The notes beneath the pieces were generated by a model. That model saw only the letters and a list, made by a program, of their open reading frames with translations, did not search any database and was not told the DNA's origin. Positions 28,285 through 39,688 of a DNA stretch of 64,000 bases are shown piece after piece (position 1 is the stretch's first letter; each line of letters begins with the position of its first letter). Source of the stretch: Episyrphus balteatus (Eukaryota > Arthropoda > Insecta > Diptera > Syrphidae). Both the position numbers and the translations under genes were made by a program. The stretch lies in NCBI RefSeq assembly GCF_945859705.1, contig NC_079135.1, positions 26,978,179-27,042,178 on the forward strand. Reading direction: 5' to 3'.

Positions 28285-30433
28285 CTCATTGTCAATTAAA
28301 CAAACAGTAATTGGTTTGTTCAGTAGGTAACAATACCAAGTTGATTAAAAATTCAAAACGTGTATCTTTTTTGGTGGATCACGTTGATAAAAGTGATTGT
28401 TAAATAATTTGGAACCTATTTCTTATGATAGGCGTTAGTTGTAGTCGAACTTTATTTCTGCAATACCTCTGATCTTGAACTTTGTATTCAAATTTCGAAT
28501 GGTATTGTTTTGTGTTCATGATTAATTGGTTAGTTAGAAACTAAGAAAAAATACCTAAATCATTTCCAAATAGTACCTACAACTTTTATTCGCTTTGTGT
28601 TGCATTGTTTCATTAATTTCATGAAAACTTTGAGTGTTTCCTTTTTTACCTACCTCTCATCCAAAGTTATACTTTGTTCTATTTCCCTACCTTTTTTCTA
28701 TGTCCCTTTTTAAAAATAATTGCACCCTTTTGTGTACAAACTTTTATGTTAAATAAGAAAGTCCAGTTCTATGTTGCTTTTTTTAGGTATCCTAATGTCC
28801 AGCAAAAAAAAAAACACTCCTTTTTTGCACAAAAAAATATATATCACACTGTTAACTTACCAACAAGAAAATTATTCTCCTGAGTCCTGTAACTGTAATT
28901 AACAAAAAATATCCTTGCAACTTAAAATAAAAAAAAAAAAAAATGTTCTCTTCAAGCCTTCAGCGATGTTTTGGAAATTACACTTTTTTGAACGTCAACA
29001 ATAGATAATTGCAAAGTTTTTTAAGGAACATTACCGAAATAAAAAGTTCCCGCATAAAAAAATAAAGGAAACACTTCGCCCAGGGATAGAGAGAAAAAAA
29101 ATCGTATACAGGATCTAGCGATTTATAATAACAAGCAAATAATACTTTTTTTATGGGGTTTTTTGGTGTAAAAATTATTATTTGCATAAGTAAACAGAAA
29201 TATAAAGCAAATAAAAAGCTATAAGTCGGTTCGTAATGAGCTCCGCCGTTTTGCAAACACAACAAACCAAATCTCTTTCGGACTTTTTAGCTATCGGCGT
29301 TTTTTTAAGAATTTAAATAAAGCGCACAGGATCCTGCGAAAAGGACGACATGAGTTTGTGAATTAACTGAGAAAAGAAAATACCACCAGCCGGGTTCCAA
29401 CCGGAGTATGAGGGAGCATTGTTTACACTGGCCGATGCGGTCGCTTGGATATGTATAAAGGAGGAACAACGAAGCACCTAAATTTTTGTGTTTTTGTAAT
29501 TTTTGGAGGATACCATTATTCAGCAGGACGTTAGCTGTAAGTTCTAGTTTCGAGTCAGCATAAAATTATGCAATTTTCATAGGAATAATAAGCGAACGGT
29601 GAGGTGAATAAATATTGTTCCTTCATTGTTGAACTTTTCATTACTGTAACTCCTGCTGCCTTCAACAAGCTCTATGCCGCTTAATGCAAAAAGAACCTAA
29701 AACCATGGATAAAAGTCCTTGTTGACTTAAATCTTTATGTGTTGTATGGTGGAGAATGGAGAGAGGCTTTTGGAATTTTGTGCGGGAATTACTTCCGTTC
29801 TTTTGGTTAAGTATGTGTAGTATACGAGTTTTATATGAGAAATCTAAGGCTCTTGGAATCTCGGCAGGGGTTAATGACTTTTTATGTTTATACCAACGGA
29901 AATTTTAATATCACCACACGACTTAGTCTGAGATTATAATTGCTCTATATACTTTCTCTATAGCTTACACACCTTTTTTTAATTGTTTTGCTTTATTCAG
30001 AATCACCAGGTGAGAGAAAAAGGATATCCGCCAAGTAAGGAAATTATGTGTAGGTTAGGTTCCGTGAAATGTTGTATGTGTATTCACCGGGCGTTTATTT
30101 ATGAGTAAGTGTGGAAATTAAATGAAATCAAAGTTCTCTAAGTTGTAGAGTGGAAAAAATTTATACATATTTCTTCTTTTTGTTGATTTATTTTAGAACA
30201 AAAGAATAGATTTCAGCTTTGAAAAGATTTAAGAGGTTTATTCTGTAAAAATCTAAATTAACATTTTAAATTGACGAAACTAAATTTTACTTCTAATACT
30301 TCTCTTGACATTTGTTGCTGTCAGTGATAAAGACAATCTAAACAACCTTCCTGTAGTAGTTCAACCTATGCGGCTTATAAATGAGATTTATTGCATTTCC
30401 TTCTGATTTAAACAAAGAAAAACCCACGTCATA
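28285..30433. other. Gene-free region upstream of the satellite
   Basis: The first part (to about 28350) is upstream sequence of cuticle gene 4. The rest has no frame or repeat that I can support. Around 29280-29480 it is less AT-rich and unique-looking, and could hold unrecognised exons or regulatory sequence. Confidence 0.4.
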
Positions 30434-30498
30434 AACGCGTCTGAAACGCATCCAAAACGCGCCTGCAACGCGTCCAAAACGCGTCCAAAACGCGTGGG
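30434..30498. repeat. Short array of an 11-bp ACGCGT-containing unit
   Basis: About six units of ACGCGTCCAAA and variants stand directly against the 24-bp array. Several units hold ACGCGT. The last unit runs into CACGTGGGGCATTT without a break. Confidence 0.8.
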
Positions 30499-33400
30499 GC
30501 ATTTGGAAATGACTCACGTGGGGCATTTGGAAATGACCCACGTGGGGCATTTGGAAATGACCCACGTGGAGCATTTTGAAATGACCCACTTGGGGCATTT
30601 GGAAATGACCCACGTGGGGCATTTTGAAATGACCCACGTGGAGCATTTTGAAATGACCCACGTGGGGCATTTGGAAATGACCCACGTGGAGCATTTTGAA
30701 ATGACCCACTTGGGGCATTTGGAAATGACCCACGTGGGGCATTTTGAAATGACCCACGTGGAGCATTTTGAAATGACCCACGTGGGGCATTTGGAAATGA
30801 CCCACGTGGGGCATTTGGAAATGACCCACGTGGAGCATTTTGAAATGACCCACTTGGGGCATTTGGAAATGACCCACGTGGGGCATTTTGAAATGACCCA
30901 CGTGGAGCATTTTGAAATGACCCACGTGGGGCATTTGGAAATGACCCACGTGGGGCATTTGGAAATGACCCACGTGGGGCATTTGGAAATGACCCACGTT
31001 TGGCATTTTGATATGACCCACGTGGGGCATTTGAAAATGACCCACGTGGGGCATTTGGAAATGACCCACGTTTGGCATTTTGATATGACCCACGTGGGGC
31101 ATTTGGAAATGACCCACGTGGGGCATTTGGAAATGACCCACGTGGGGCATTTTGAGATGACGTGGGTCATTTTCAAATGCCCCACGTGGGTCATTTCCAA
31201 ATGACCCACGTGGGGCATTTTGAAATGACCCACGTGGGGCATTTGAAAATGACCCACGTGGGGCATTTTGAAATGACCCACGTGGTGCATTTGGAAATGA
31301 CCCATGTGGGGCATTTGGAAATGACCCACGTGGGGCATTTGGGAATGACCTACGTGGGGCATTTGGGAATGACCCACGTGGGGCATTTGGAAATGACCCA
31401 CGTGGGGCATTTTGAGATGACCCACGTGGGGCATTTTGAGATGACCCACGTGGGGCATTTTGAGATGACCCACGTGGGGCATTTTGAGATGACCCACGTG
31501 GGGCATTTTGAGATGACCCACGTGGGGCATTTGGAAATGACCCACGTGGGGCATTTGGGAATGACCCACGTGGGGCATTTGGAAATGACCCACGTAGGGC
31601 ATTAGGAAATGACCCACGTGGGGCATTTCGAAATGACCCACGTGGGGCATTTTGAGATGACCCACGTGGTTCATTTGAAAATGACCCACGTGGGGCATTT
31701 GAAAATGACCCACGTGGGGCATTTTGAGATGACCCATTTCCAAATGCACCACGTTTGTCATTTCAAAATGCCCCACGTGGGTCATCTCAAAATGCCCCAC
31801 GTGTGTCATTTTGAGATGACCCACGTGGGGCATTTGGAAATGACCCACGTGGGGCATTTGGGAATGACCCACGTGGGGCATTTGGAAATGACCCACGTGG
31901 GGCATTTTGAAATGACCCACGTGGTGCATTTGGAAATGACCCACGTGGGGCATTTTGAAATGACCCACGTGGGGCATTTGGAAATGACCCACGTGGGGCA
32001 TTTTGAGATGACCCACGTGGGGCATTTTGAGATGACCCACGTGGGGCATTTGGAAATGACCCACGTGGGGCATTTGGGAATGACCCACGTGGGGCATTTT
32101 GAAATGACCCACGTGGTGCATTTGGAAATGACCCACGTGGGGCATTTGGAAATGACCCACGTGGGGCATTTGGAAATGACCCACGTGGGGCATTTGGAAA
32201 TGACCCACGTGGGGCATTTGGAAATGACCCACGTGGGGCATTTAGAAATTACCCACGTGGGGCATTTGGAAATGATCCACGTGGGGCATTTAGAAATGAC
32301 CCACGTGGGGCATTTGGAAATGACCCACGTGGGGCATTTTGAAATGACCCACGTAGGGCATTTGGAAATGACCCACGTGGGGCATTTTGAGATGACCCAC
32401 GTGGGGCATTTGGAAATGACCCACGTGGGGCATTTGGAAATGACCCACGTGGGGCATTTGGAAATGACCCACGTAGGGCATTAGGAAATGACCCACGTGG
32501 GGCATTTCGAAATGACCCACGTGGGGCATTTTGAGATGACCCACGTGGTTCATTTGAAAATGACCCACGTGGGGCATTTGAAAATGACCCACGTGGGGCA
32601 TTTTGAGATGACCCATTTCCAAATGCACCACGTTTGTCATTTCAAAATGCCCCACGTGGGTCATCTCAAAATGCCCCACGTGTGTCATTTTGAGATGACC
32701 CACGTGGGGCATTTGGAAATGACCCACGTGGGGCATTTGGAAATGACCCACGTGGGGCATTTTGAAATGACCCACGTGGTGCATTTGGAAATGACCCACG
32801 TGGGGCATTTAGAAATTACCCACGTGGGGCATTTGGAAATGATCCACGTGGGGCATTTAGAAATGACCCACGTGGTGCATTTGGAAATGACCCACGTGGG
32901 GCATTTTGAAATGACCCACGTAGGGCATTTGGAAATGACCCACGTGGGGCATTTTGAGATGACCCACGTGGGGCATTTGGAAATGACCCACGTGGGGCAT
33001 TTGGGAATGACCCACGTGGGGCATTTGGAAATGACCCACGTAGGGCATTAGGAAATGACCCACGTGGGGCATTTCGAAATGACCCACGTGGGGCATTTTG
33101 AGATGACCCACGTGGTTCATTTGAAAATGACCCACGTGGGGCATTGGAAAATGACCCACGTGGGGCATTTTGAGATGACCCATTTCCAAATGCACCACGT
33201 TTGTCATTTCAAAATGCCCCACGTGGGTCATCTCAAAATGCCCCACGTGTGTCATTTTGAGATGACCCACGTGGGGCATTTGGAAATGACCCACGTGGGG
33301 CATTTGGAAATGACCCACGTGGGGCATTTTGAAATGACCCACGTGGTGCATTTGGAAATGACCCACGTGGGGCATTTTGAGATGACCCACGTGGGGCATT

Positions 33401-33794
33401 TGGAAATGACCCACGTGGGGCATTTGGGAATGACCCACGTGGGGCATTTTGAAATGACCCACGTGGTGCATTTGGAAATGACCCACGTGGGGCATTTGGA
33501 AATGACCCACGTGGGGCATTTGGAAATTTCCCACGTGGGGCATTTGGAAATGACCCACGTGGGGCATTTGGAAATGACCCACGTGGGGCATTTGGAAATG
33601 ACCCACGTGGGGCATTTGGGAATGACCCACGTGGGGCATTTGGAAATGATCCACGTGGGGCATTTGGAAATGACCCACGTGGGGCATTTGGAAATGACCC
33701 ACGTGGGGCATTCGAAAATGACCCACGTGGGGCATTTGAAAATGACCCACGTGGGGCATTTGGAAATGACCCACGTGGGGCATTTGGAAATGAC
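30499..33794. repeat. 24-bp satellite array built on an E-box palindrome
   Basis: About 137 units. Each has an 18-bp near-palindrome ATGACCCACGTGGGGCAT plus a 6-bp spacer (TTGGAA, TTTGAA, TTTGAG and others). Most units carry the E-box CACGTG. Because 24 is divisible by three and no stop occurs in the common unit, long frames appear on both strands. The plus strand reads MTHVGHLE and the minus strand MPHVGHFQ over and over. These are by-products, since no start context, signal peptide or intron structure supports a gene. Short inverted blocks occur at about 31157-31203, 31734-31815, 32612-32690 and 33181-33257. Confidence 0.93.
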
Positions 33795-35414
33795 AAGGTA
33801 CCTACCTACTTACTTATTCAAATTTTCAAAATAACCAAGTGAATGGGATTCACAAAAAAACAAGTTTACTTTTGGTACAAAAAAAAAAAATACTAATAGA
33901 AAGCAACTTATGTATGTATGTATGTATCTGCCTCTAAAACTTTATTCATTTATATAAAACATCAGATGTCACTTTTGAAAACTTTATAAAAAAAAAAAAA
34001 AACTTAAGCAACCATGTCCCTTAGCTATAATGCATTTTCTGCAAATGAAATGCGAGCAAAAATAAATAAAAAAAAGGAAATTCACAGAGAGCGATAGAGA
34101 TATAATAGTTTTCCTCCCCCACCCAAACCCCTTTCCTTTCTGCATATGATGACATCCCATCATAAGTGCACCTATACACACACAAAACACTCTTATTCCA
34201 AACTACTTCACGTGAAATTTAATTTAAAAAACAAAAAATGAAAACTGAAAAAAAAAAAACAAACAAAAAATACGTATGAATTCATTTCATGTATCTTCAT
34301 GAAAGCAAAATGAGGACACGTATCTCCCCCAATTGCAGTTCACAAACGTGTCCAACACAAAACGAGAAAACCCATATCGCACTTGCTCACAAAAAGCTGA
34401 ACTGAAAAAAAAACCTTATAGCTCGCGCCAACACTACGAATACGACTACGACTTGTAGATACTCTGATTCAGATAGCGCTACGACGGATTTCCAAATGCA
34501 TTTTAAATTGCAGCCATCAGCGACACCAAGGCGTCAGCGGGAGGTGGAGTTGCGGCGGGCGGCGGTAGGTGGCGTCACGGTAGTACTTCTTCTTGCAAAC
34601 GCTAGCTAGGCTGGTAGATGCGTGTGCCAAATTCACATTCAACGAACGTTCCTCCTTGCTACTGCTACTGCACCACCAAAGACCGAAATATGGGTCACCT
34701 GTGTTTTGCGGCAATTGGGGGAGGGGGTGTGGTGTTGGTAAAAGGAGGTGGCGTGAATTCGCATAAGCAAGTGAATTGATTTTTTATTTACCCCCGACGG
34801 CAGACAGCAACTAAAGCACTCGCTCCAACGAGACCAACTTAATGGAAAGCAATTTAATCACTTAATGTTTTGGAGGCACTTAAGTAGGCATAAAAGCTAA
34901 CTGCGCTGGCCAAGCGAATATCAAAGCAATCCAATTGCAGGGATTCCCCATAATTCAGATTCAAGAAATCACCTTCGTTTCGAGCTATTGCGTAGCCATG
35001 CAATATCAGAAATGAGCAAACGGTGATATGTCAATATTTGACTTGACTTTTTCAATGTTAATTTTTCTTACAATCTTTTGTTCAGTTTCAGTATTTTGCG
35101 AGATGAATACAAATTTCCCAAGTAACTTTACTTGCTTTATTTAAATAAGTAGCAACTTTTGTGTGTAGGCTTTAAAATTAATTGTCGTTAAAGTTGGTTA
35201 GTAAAGACAAGGACGTTTTTCGATAATTTGGTTTTGGAAAATTATTTTCCGACAGTTTTTTTTGTCGATGCTAAGTAGATCAAGGCCAAATGCAAAGTTG
35301 TGAAGAATTATAAAGCACGAGAGCTACTTCTGTATACTTGATGGAATAAGGTGCATAGTTTTTAGTTGATAGCAACAGTGGTTTCAATTAAAATTGGTAT
35401 TCTACGCAAATTGG
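33795..35414. other. Gene-free region after the satellite, with a GC-richer stretch
   Basis: A (TATG)n microsatellite lies at about 33909-33926. From about 34430 to 34760 the sequence is unusually GC-rich for this window (GGCGGGCGGCGGTAGGTGG). It looks like a promoter or 5' UTR, but no frame, splice pattern or known domain supports a gene. The 65-aa minus frame there is not convincing. Confidence 0.4.
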
Positions 35415-35800
35415 CCTAAAATTAGCTTAATAGACTCCTAAATTGGATATTTAGCACCAGATACTCAAAGTACCACAAAACGTTCAAAAATGGACTGTTT
35501 GAATGAAAAGTTACTAGGGGCTCATAAATCCCAGAAAACAGTAGGTATACTGATATTTTTGAAAATATGAAATTGTGGGTCAAGCATCTAAAAAGACTCC
35601 TCAATTCCATATTTAGCACCAGAGTGTCTCAAAGTACCACAAAAAGTCCAAAAATGGACTGTTTGAATCAAAAGTTACTAGGGGCTCATGAATCCCAGAA
35701 AACAGTAGGTATACTGATGTTTTTGAAAATAGAAAATTGAGGGTCTAGCATCTAAAAAGACTCCTAAATTGAATATTAAGCACCAGATAGTCGCAAATTA
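35415..35800. repeat. Tandem repeat, about 164-bp unit, 2.3 copies
   Basis: GACTCCTAAATTG-like unit starts lie at about 35431, 35595 and 35759. Each unit contains AGCACCAGA, CAAAGTACCACAAAA, AAAATGGACTGTTTGAAT and CCAGAAAACAGTAGGTATAC. The two full units are very similar, so this is fairly recent. Confidence 0.85.
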
Positions 35801-36165
35801 ATTATTTTCACAAAATATTTTCTCCAATTTTCGTTACCATTTTTGTCCAAGTATTTTTGCTACATATTTTGAATTTCATAATTTCTTTAAAAAAAAACCC
35901 TTTCATCAAGAAAATTTTGTATACCTACTCACATCCTTCCACCCAATTTTATTGTATAGACTCTTTTGGTTCTTAATTCAGAAGCAAGTTCCATGAGTGT
36001 AACAATTTTTTGTATTACCTTTTTTAGGTACCTGTATCCTGCACTAAAAATAAACACTCTTACGTTATGGTAAATAATAATAATAATAATTTTATGAAAT
36101 CAAACTTCATCACGTTTTATTTTTATAATATAATAGCTCAGAAAATTTAAGAGATGAAAAAATTG

Positions 36166-36925
36166 GGTTGGGGTCAAAATTCTGCCGGGGTCAAAATTCT
36201 TTTGTCAAAATTCTGCTTTACAAAATTCTGCTTATCAAAATTCTGTTTTTCAAAATTCTGCTTTTCATAATTCTGCTTTTCAAAATTCTGCAAAAAATTA
36301 AAAAAGGGTTTAGAAAATGTTAAAAAGCGCGCGCTTTTTAACATTTTCCAAACCCTTTTTTAATTTTTTGCAGAATTCTGTAAAATCATCTTTTTGAAAA
36401 ATCATCTGCTTATTTGATTACTTACCTACATAATTTGTCATTTTTTAAATGCGAATTAATTTTTGTTTTATAAATGAATAAATTTTAAAATATTAAGAAA
36501 AGGTTTTTAATATTAAACATTTCCGAAAATAACTAAAAATTTATTAATTTATCAAATAAAGATGAATATTCAAAAATTTGAATAAGAAAAGGAATATACA
36601 ACATCGGTTCCAATTAGTATACATATTTTATTTGAAAGAAAGTCAGTATATGCATTTCAAAAAATATTTGCGACACTTAAATAAAAAAATTTAGGAAAGT
36701 ACCAATGTTGAATTACATTAATGAGGTGTATTTTTCTTTAGCCAGCGCATATGCTATAAAAAAAAAAAAAACAGAATTAGCAGAATTTTTTTGTTCAAAT
36801 ATAATGCTGGCAGAATTTTAAAAAGCAGAATTTTAAAAAGCAGAATTTTAAAAAGCAGAATTTTGAAAAACAGAATTTTCGCTGAAAAAGCAGAATTTTA
36901 AAGCCAGAATTTTGACCCGATCCCG
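36166..36925. mobile_element. Foldback element with CAAAATTCTG arrays and a central palindrome
   Basis: The left part is a run of CAAAATTCTGCTTTT-type units starting GGGGTCAAAATTCTG. The right part is the inverted counterpart (AGCAGAATTTTAAAA units) ending CAGAATTTTGACCCGATCCC. The inverted ends GGGTCAAAATTCTG bracket about 760 bp with no coding frame. It lies about 60 bp past the stop of the RRM gene. The class is unknown and no target duplication was placed. Confidence 0.75.
36281..36380. repeat. 100-bp near-perfect palindrome
   Basis: The two 50-bp arms meet between 36330 and 36331 in GCGCGCGC and pair with two mismatches. They include AAAAAGGGTTTAGAAAATG and GTTAAAAAGCGC. It could form a cruciform or, if transcribed, a long hairpin RNA. 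Confidence 0.9.
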
Positions 36926-36983
36926 AAAAAATTAATAGGTAAGGCACTTTAAAATTTTTTGTTCGATTTATTTAGTTATTGTG

Positions 36984-37726
36984 TTAAAAAGATCCATAAG
37001 TTCCATGATAATTATCCCAACCAATTGTAGCCGAAGTTCCAAAAATATCAACTTCTCCAAGCAATAATCTCCGAGCTTTCACAGCATCTTCATTTGACCC
37101 AAAGACCAATTGGTATTCTATTGTATTGTCTTTGTCCCTCAAAAATCTTAAATTACATTCACGATATTTGCACATCTCTGCTAGAGTTATACGTACTTCA
37201 TCTGGATTCATGTCTGTGACATTTCTGAGAACCAAATTTGAAGTGTTCCTTGAACGGTGAACTCGAATATCTCCCAATCTATTTGCTGCGAATAAATGAG
37301 GAAGCCTAATCGGGAAATTATAAGTTCTTACTTTTTTTTTTGATTTAATTATCACAATTTTCTTACGTATCAATTGCATAATTCATGAGATTCGGATCCA
37401 TGTACTGTAAATATGCAAATCCTCGAGATAATCCAGCAAAATTAACTTTAAATCTTAAAATATACATTTCACCCAAAAGACAAGCAACTGCAGCCATTTG
37501 ATCTGCAGTAGTGTGTTCAGGAATCGCACTTATAAAAATCTATTTATGAGAGGGTGGAATTTTTAACCTTTTTTTAGAAACTTTCTAAGAATATTACCTC
37601 GCCAGCGCATTGTTCAAGCTTATTTTTGAGCTGAGGAGGGCACTCATTGTAGTTTTTGTAATATTTTGAACCGTTTATTTGATAAAATTCGTATGGCACT
37701 CCATTAATCAATTCTAAGAAAGGCAT
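36984..37726 (-). CDS. Small RRM protein, RBM46/A1CF type (tumorous-testis-like)
   Basis: A predicted RNA-binding protein of 207 aa in three exons on the minus strand: 37726-37598, 37539-37367 and 37305-36984, with GT-AG introns of 58 and 61 nt and phases that fit. Residues 1-43 carry NGVPYEFYQINGSKYY, like the segment before RRM1 in RBM46, A1CF and DND1. RRM1 (about 44-101) has RNP2 IFISAI and RNP1 RGFAYLQY with the family's FAGLSRG turn. A second, diverged RRM (about 122-198) starts SNLVLRNV and ends ARRLLLGEVDIFGTSATIGW. Vertebrate relatives are longer with three RRMs. In flies the RBM46 counterpart is thought to be Tumorous testis, which acts with Bam and Bgcn in germ cells. That identity is an inference from sequence style, while the RRM assignment is firm. 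The ATG at 37726 is chosen because the family segment follows at once. Confidence 0.82.
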
Positions 37727-38284
37727 GATTTTTTGTTTTTTATTAACGAACGACTCAAACACGATCCAACTTAGATATAGTTCATAGTTCAACTGATGAT
37801 AAAAAAAAAACAAAACTATTAAAAAATTAGAATAGTAAAATAGGTAAAGAATTTAAATAGAAAGGAAAGCAAGGAACAACGAAGAAACCCAACACAAAAT
37901 TTGGTAAAACAAACAAAAGCAGGTACCTGAAATAGCACCCTACTCCATAACAACCACCAGATCTTTTTTTCAAATTTAAATTCTAGGAAATGATCACCCC
38001 TTCCCAAGCACGAAGAGCCAAGTCGAGGGTAACTCGATTTAAAAAAAATTCAAAAATTCGCATATTCAATTCACTATGCCGGCCACTTGAACTTGTTCTA
38101 AAGGGATCTGCACACGGTTAAAAAATTTTGTGTAGATTCTACGAAAATTTGGGTTACATTTGAGGCAACACCATTTTTTTTTATTTTAATTATTATATTT
38201 TCTTTCTTGCTTCTTAAAATTTAGCTAAACATTTCTGAAAGTGATTACCTATTACTCATCATAATAATAATAATGATGATATTA
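37727..38284. other. Intergenic upstream of the RRM gene
   Basis: No clear TATA box and no other gene is seen. Open frames on the minus strand here show no recognisable domain. Confidence 0.4.
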
Positions 38285-39089
38285 TAATTGAATCGTTTAT
38301 TTCAGAAACGACATTAAGTCCATGAGCATAAACTTTTCAGGAGCAACAAAAAACTGTTTTTTACTTAAAATTCCACAACACTTCAAATTTAGAGTATGCC
38401 GAGTTATAATCTAGCCTAAGATGCATTTAGAAATCTTTAAAATATAAACTTTTTTTTAGGTCTTTGCGGGTTTTTAAGCCTTTAAAGTCGGTGGACTTAT
38501 GTCGTTTCTGAAATAAACGAAATTTTTGTGGTAAAACTTTTGTTTTTATTTAGCTATAGTTTTTGAACCCTACTTTCGATTTTAATAAATTAAATAGCAG
38601 TAGATAGAGTAATTCTTTACCTTTTTATAGATGTATAACTTAAAGGCTTGCGTGTCATGATGTTTGCCAAAAATATTTAAAACTGGTAAAATGTCATATT
38701 ATTCAAGAGTTAAAAATGCTGCCACCACCAGAAATCTGGCTATAACTTTTGAATCCTGAGTACAATTTTAATGAATTTAATAGATATAGATAGAGTAATT
38801 CTTTACCTTTTTATAGATATATAACAAAAGGGGGTGCGTGTCAAGATTGCTGCCAAAATAATTTAAAACTGATAAAAAGTCATGTATTTAACAGTCAAAA
38901 ATGTTGTCACCGGATGAAAATTTTCCATATATTTTGAACCCTTTTCTTTCAGTTTTCGTATTTTGGGGGGTCTGACATACTTAATTTTTTTTCAGAAGAT
39001 GAATAACTATACATAAATGAGAAATTTCCAAAAAAAAAATTTTTGTAAAAAGTGGATTTATGCTGTTTCTGAAATAAACGATTCAATTA
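38285..39089. mobile_element. TIR element with internal 188-bp direct repeat
   Basis: TAATTGAATCGTTTATTTCA on the left and its near-perfect inverted copy on the right (about 27 bp of terminal repeat, running into AGAAAC) enclose about 800 bp. If the outer TA is the duplicated target, the TIR starts ATTGAATCG. Inside, a unit beginning CTATA-TTTTTGAACC and containing AGAGTAATTCTTTACC is present in two full copies, about 188 bp apart, plus part of a third. No transposase frame is seen. Confidence 0.75.
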
Positions 39090-39688
39090 CTGTCCAATTA
39101 GCATTGATCGTGTTTGGGATCCCTTACGTTTTTGCATCGAAACTAAATCTCAGGGTCACTCCAGTTTTTCATTCTATCATTCGGTGTTGGTGAGGTCTTA
39201 ATTTTAGATCTTTCAAAAAAGAAGGAAAAGACAAAAAGGATAAAGTAGTGAATGGATAAATGTGGAGGGCCCTATGTAGTTTCGGTTGTAACATTTTTTG
39301 TGTGATAATTTTATTATCTATGCACCAATATAGGTGCAAATTTATAGACGATTTCGAAACTAAAACCGATGTAAACATGATAGGTACTAAAAAGATAAAA
39401 TGAAACTTTGCTGCTTTTAAAGTTAGAGGTTTGAAGAAAAAAATATACTTTAAGACTAGTAGATTATGTACTAAGAAATCTGTGAGAGGATTTTCTCGAA
39501 ATCTCTTCTCTTCGCTCACACAAATACTGCCTAAATGCAACAAACACATAGGCATCTCACTGGGAATAAGTATACTGGAAATTAAAAATGTGTTTATAAC
39601 TTGTCAAAATTTAGAGGATGGGTTTAAAGTTAGCATGGTGTTAACAACTAGAGTTTTGTTAATTCCCTTAAATTAGGCTGACTATTAT

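Noticed and set aside
30434..33794. CRISPR-like array
   Set aside because: The units are contiguous with no unique spacers and the DNA is plainly eukaryotic.
30338..33834. Long open frames (up to 575 aa) on both strands with MTHVGHLE or MPHVGHFQ repeats
   Set aside because: They exist only because a stop-free unit of 24 bp, divisible by three, is repeated. They lack introns, signals and non-repeat coding sequence, and run on both strands.
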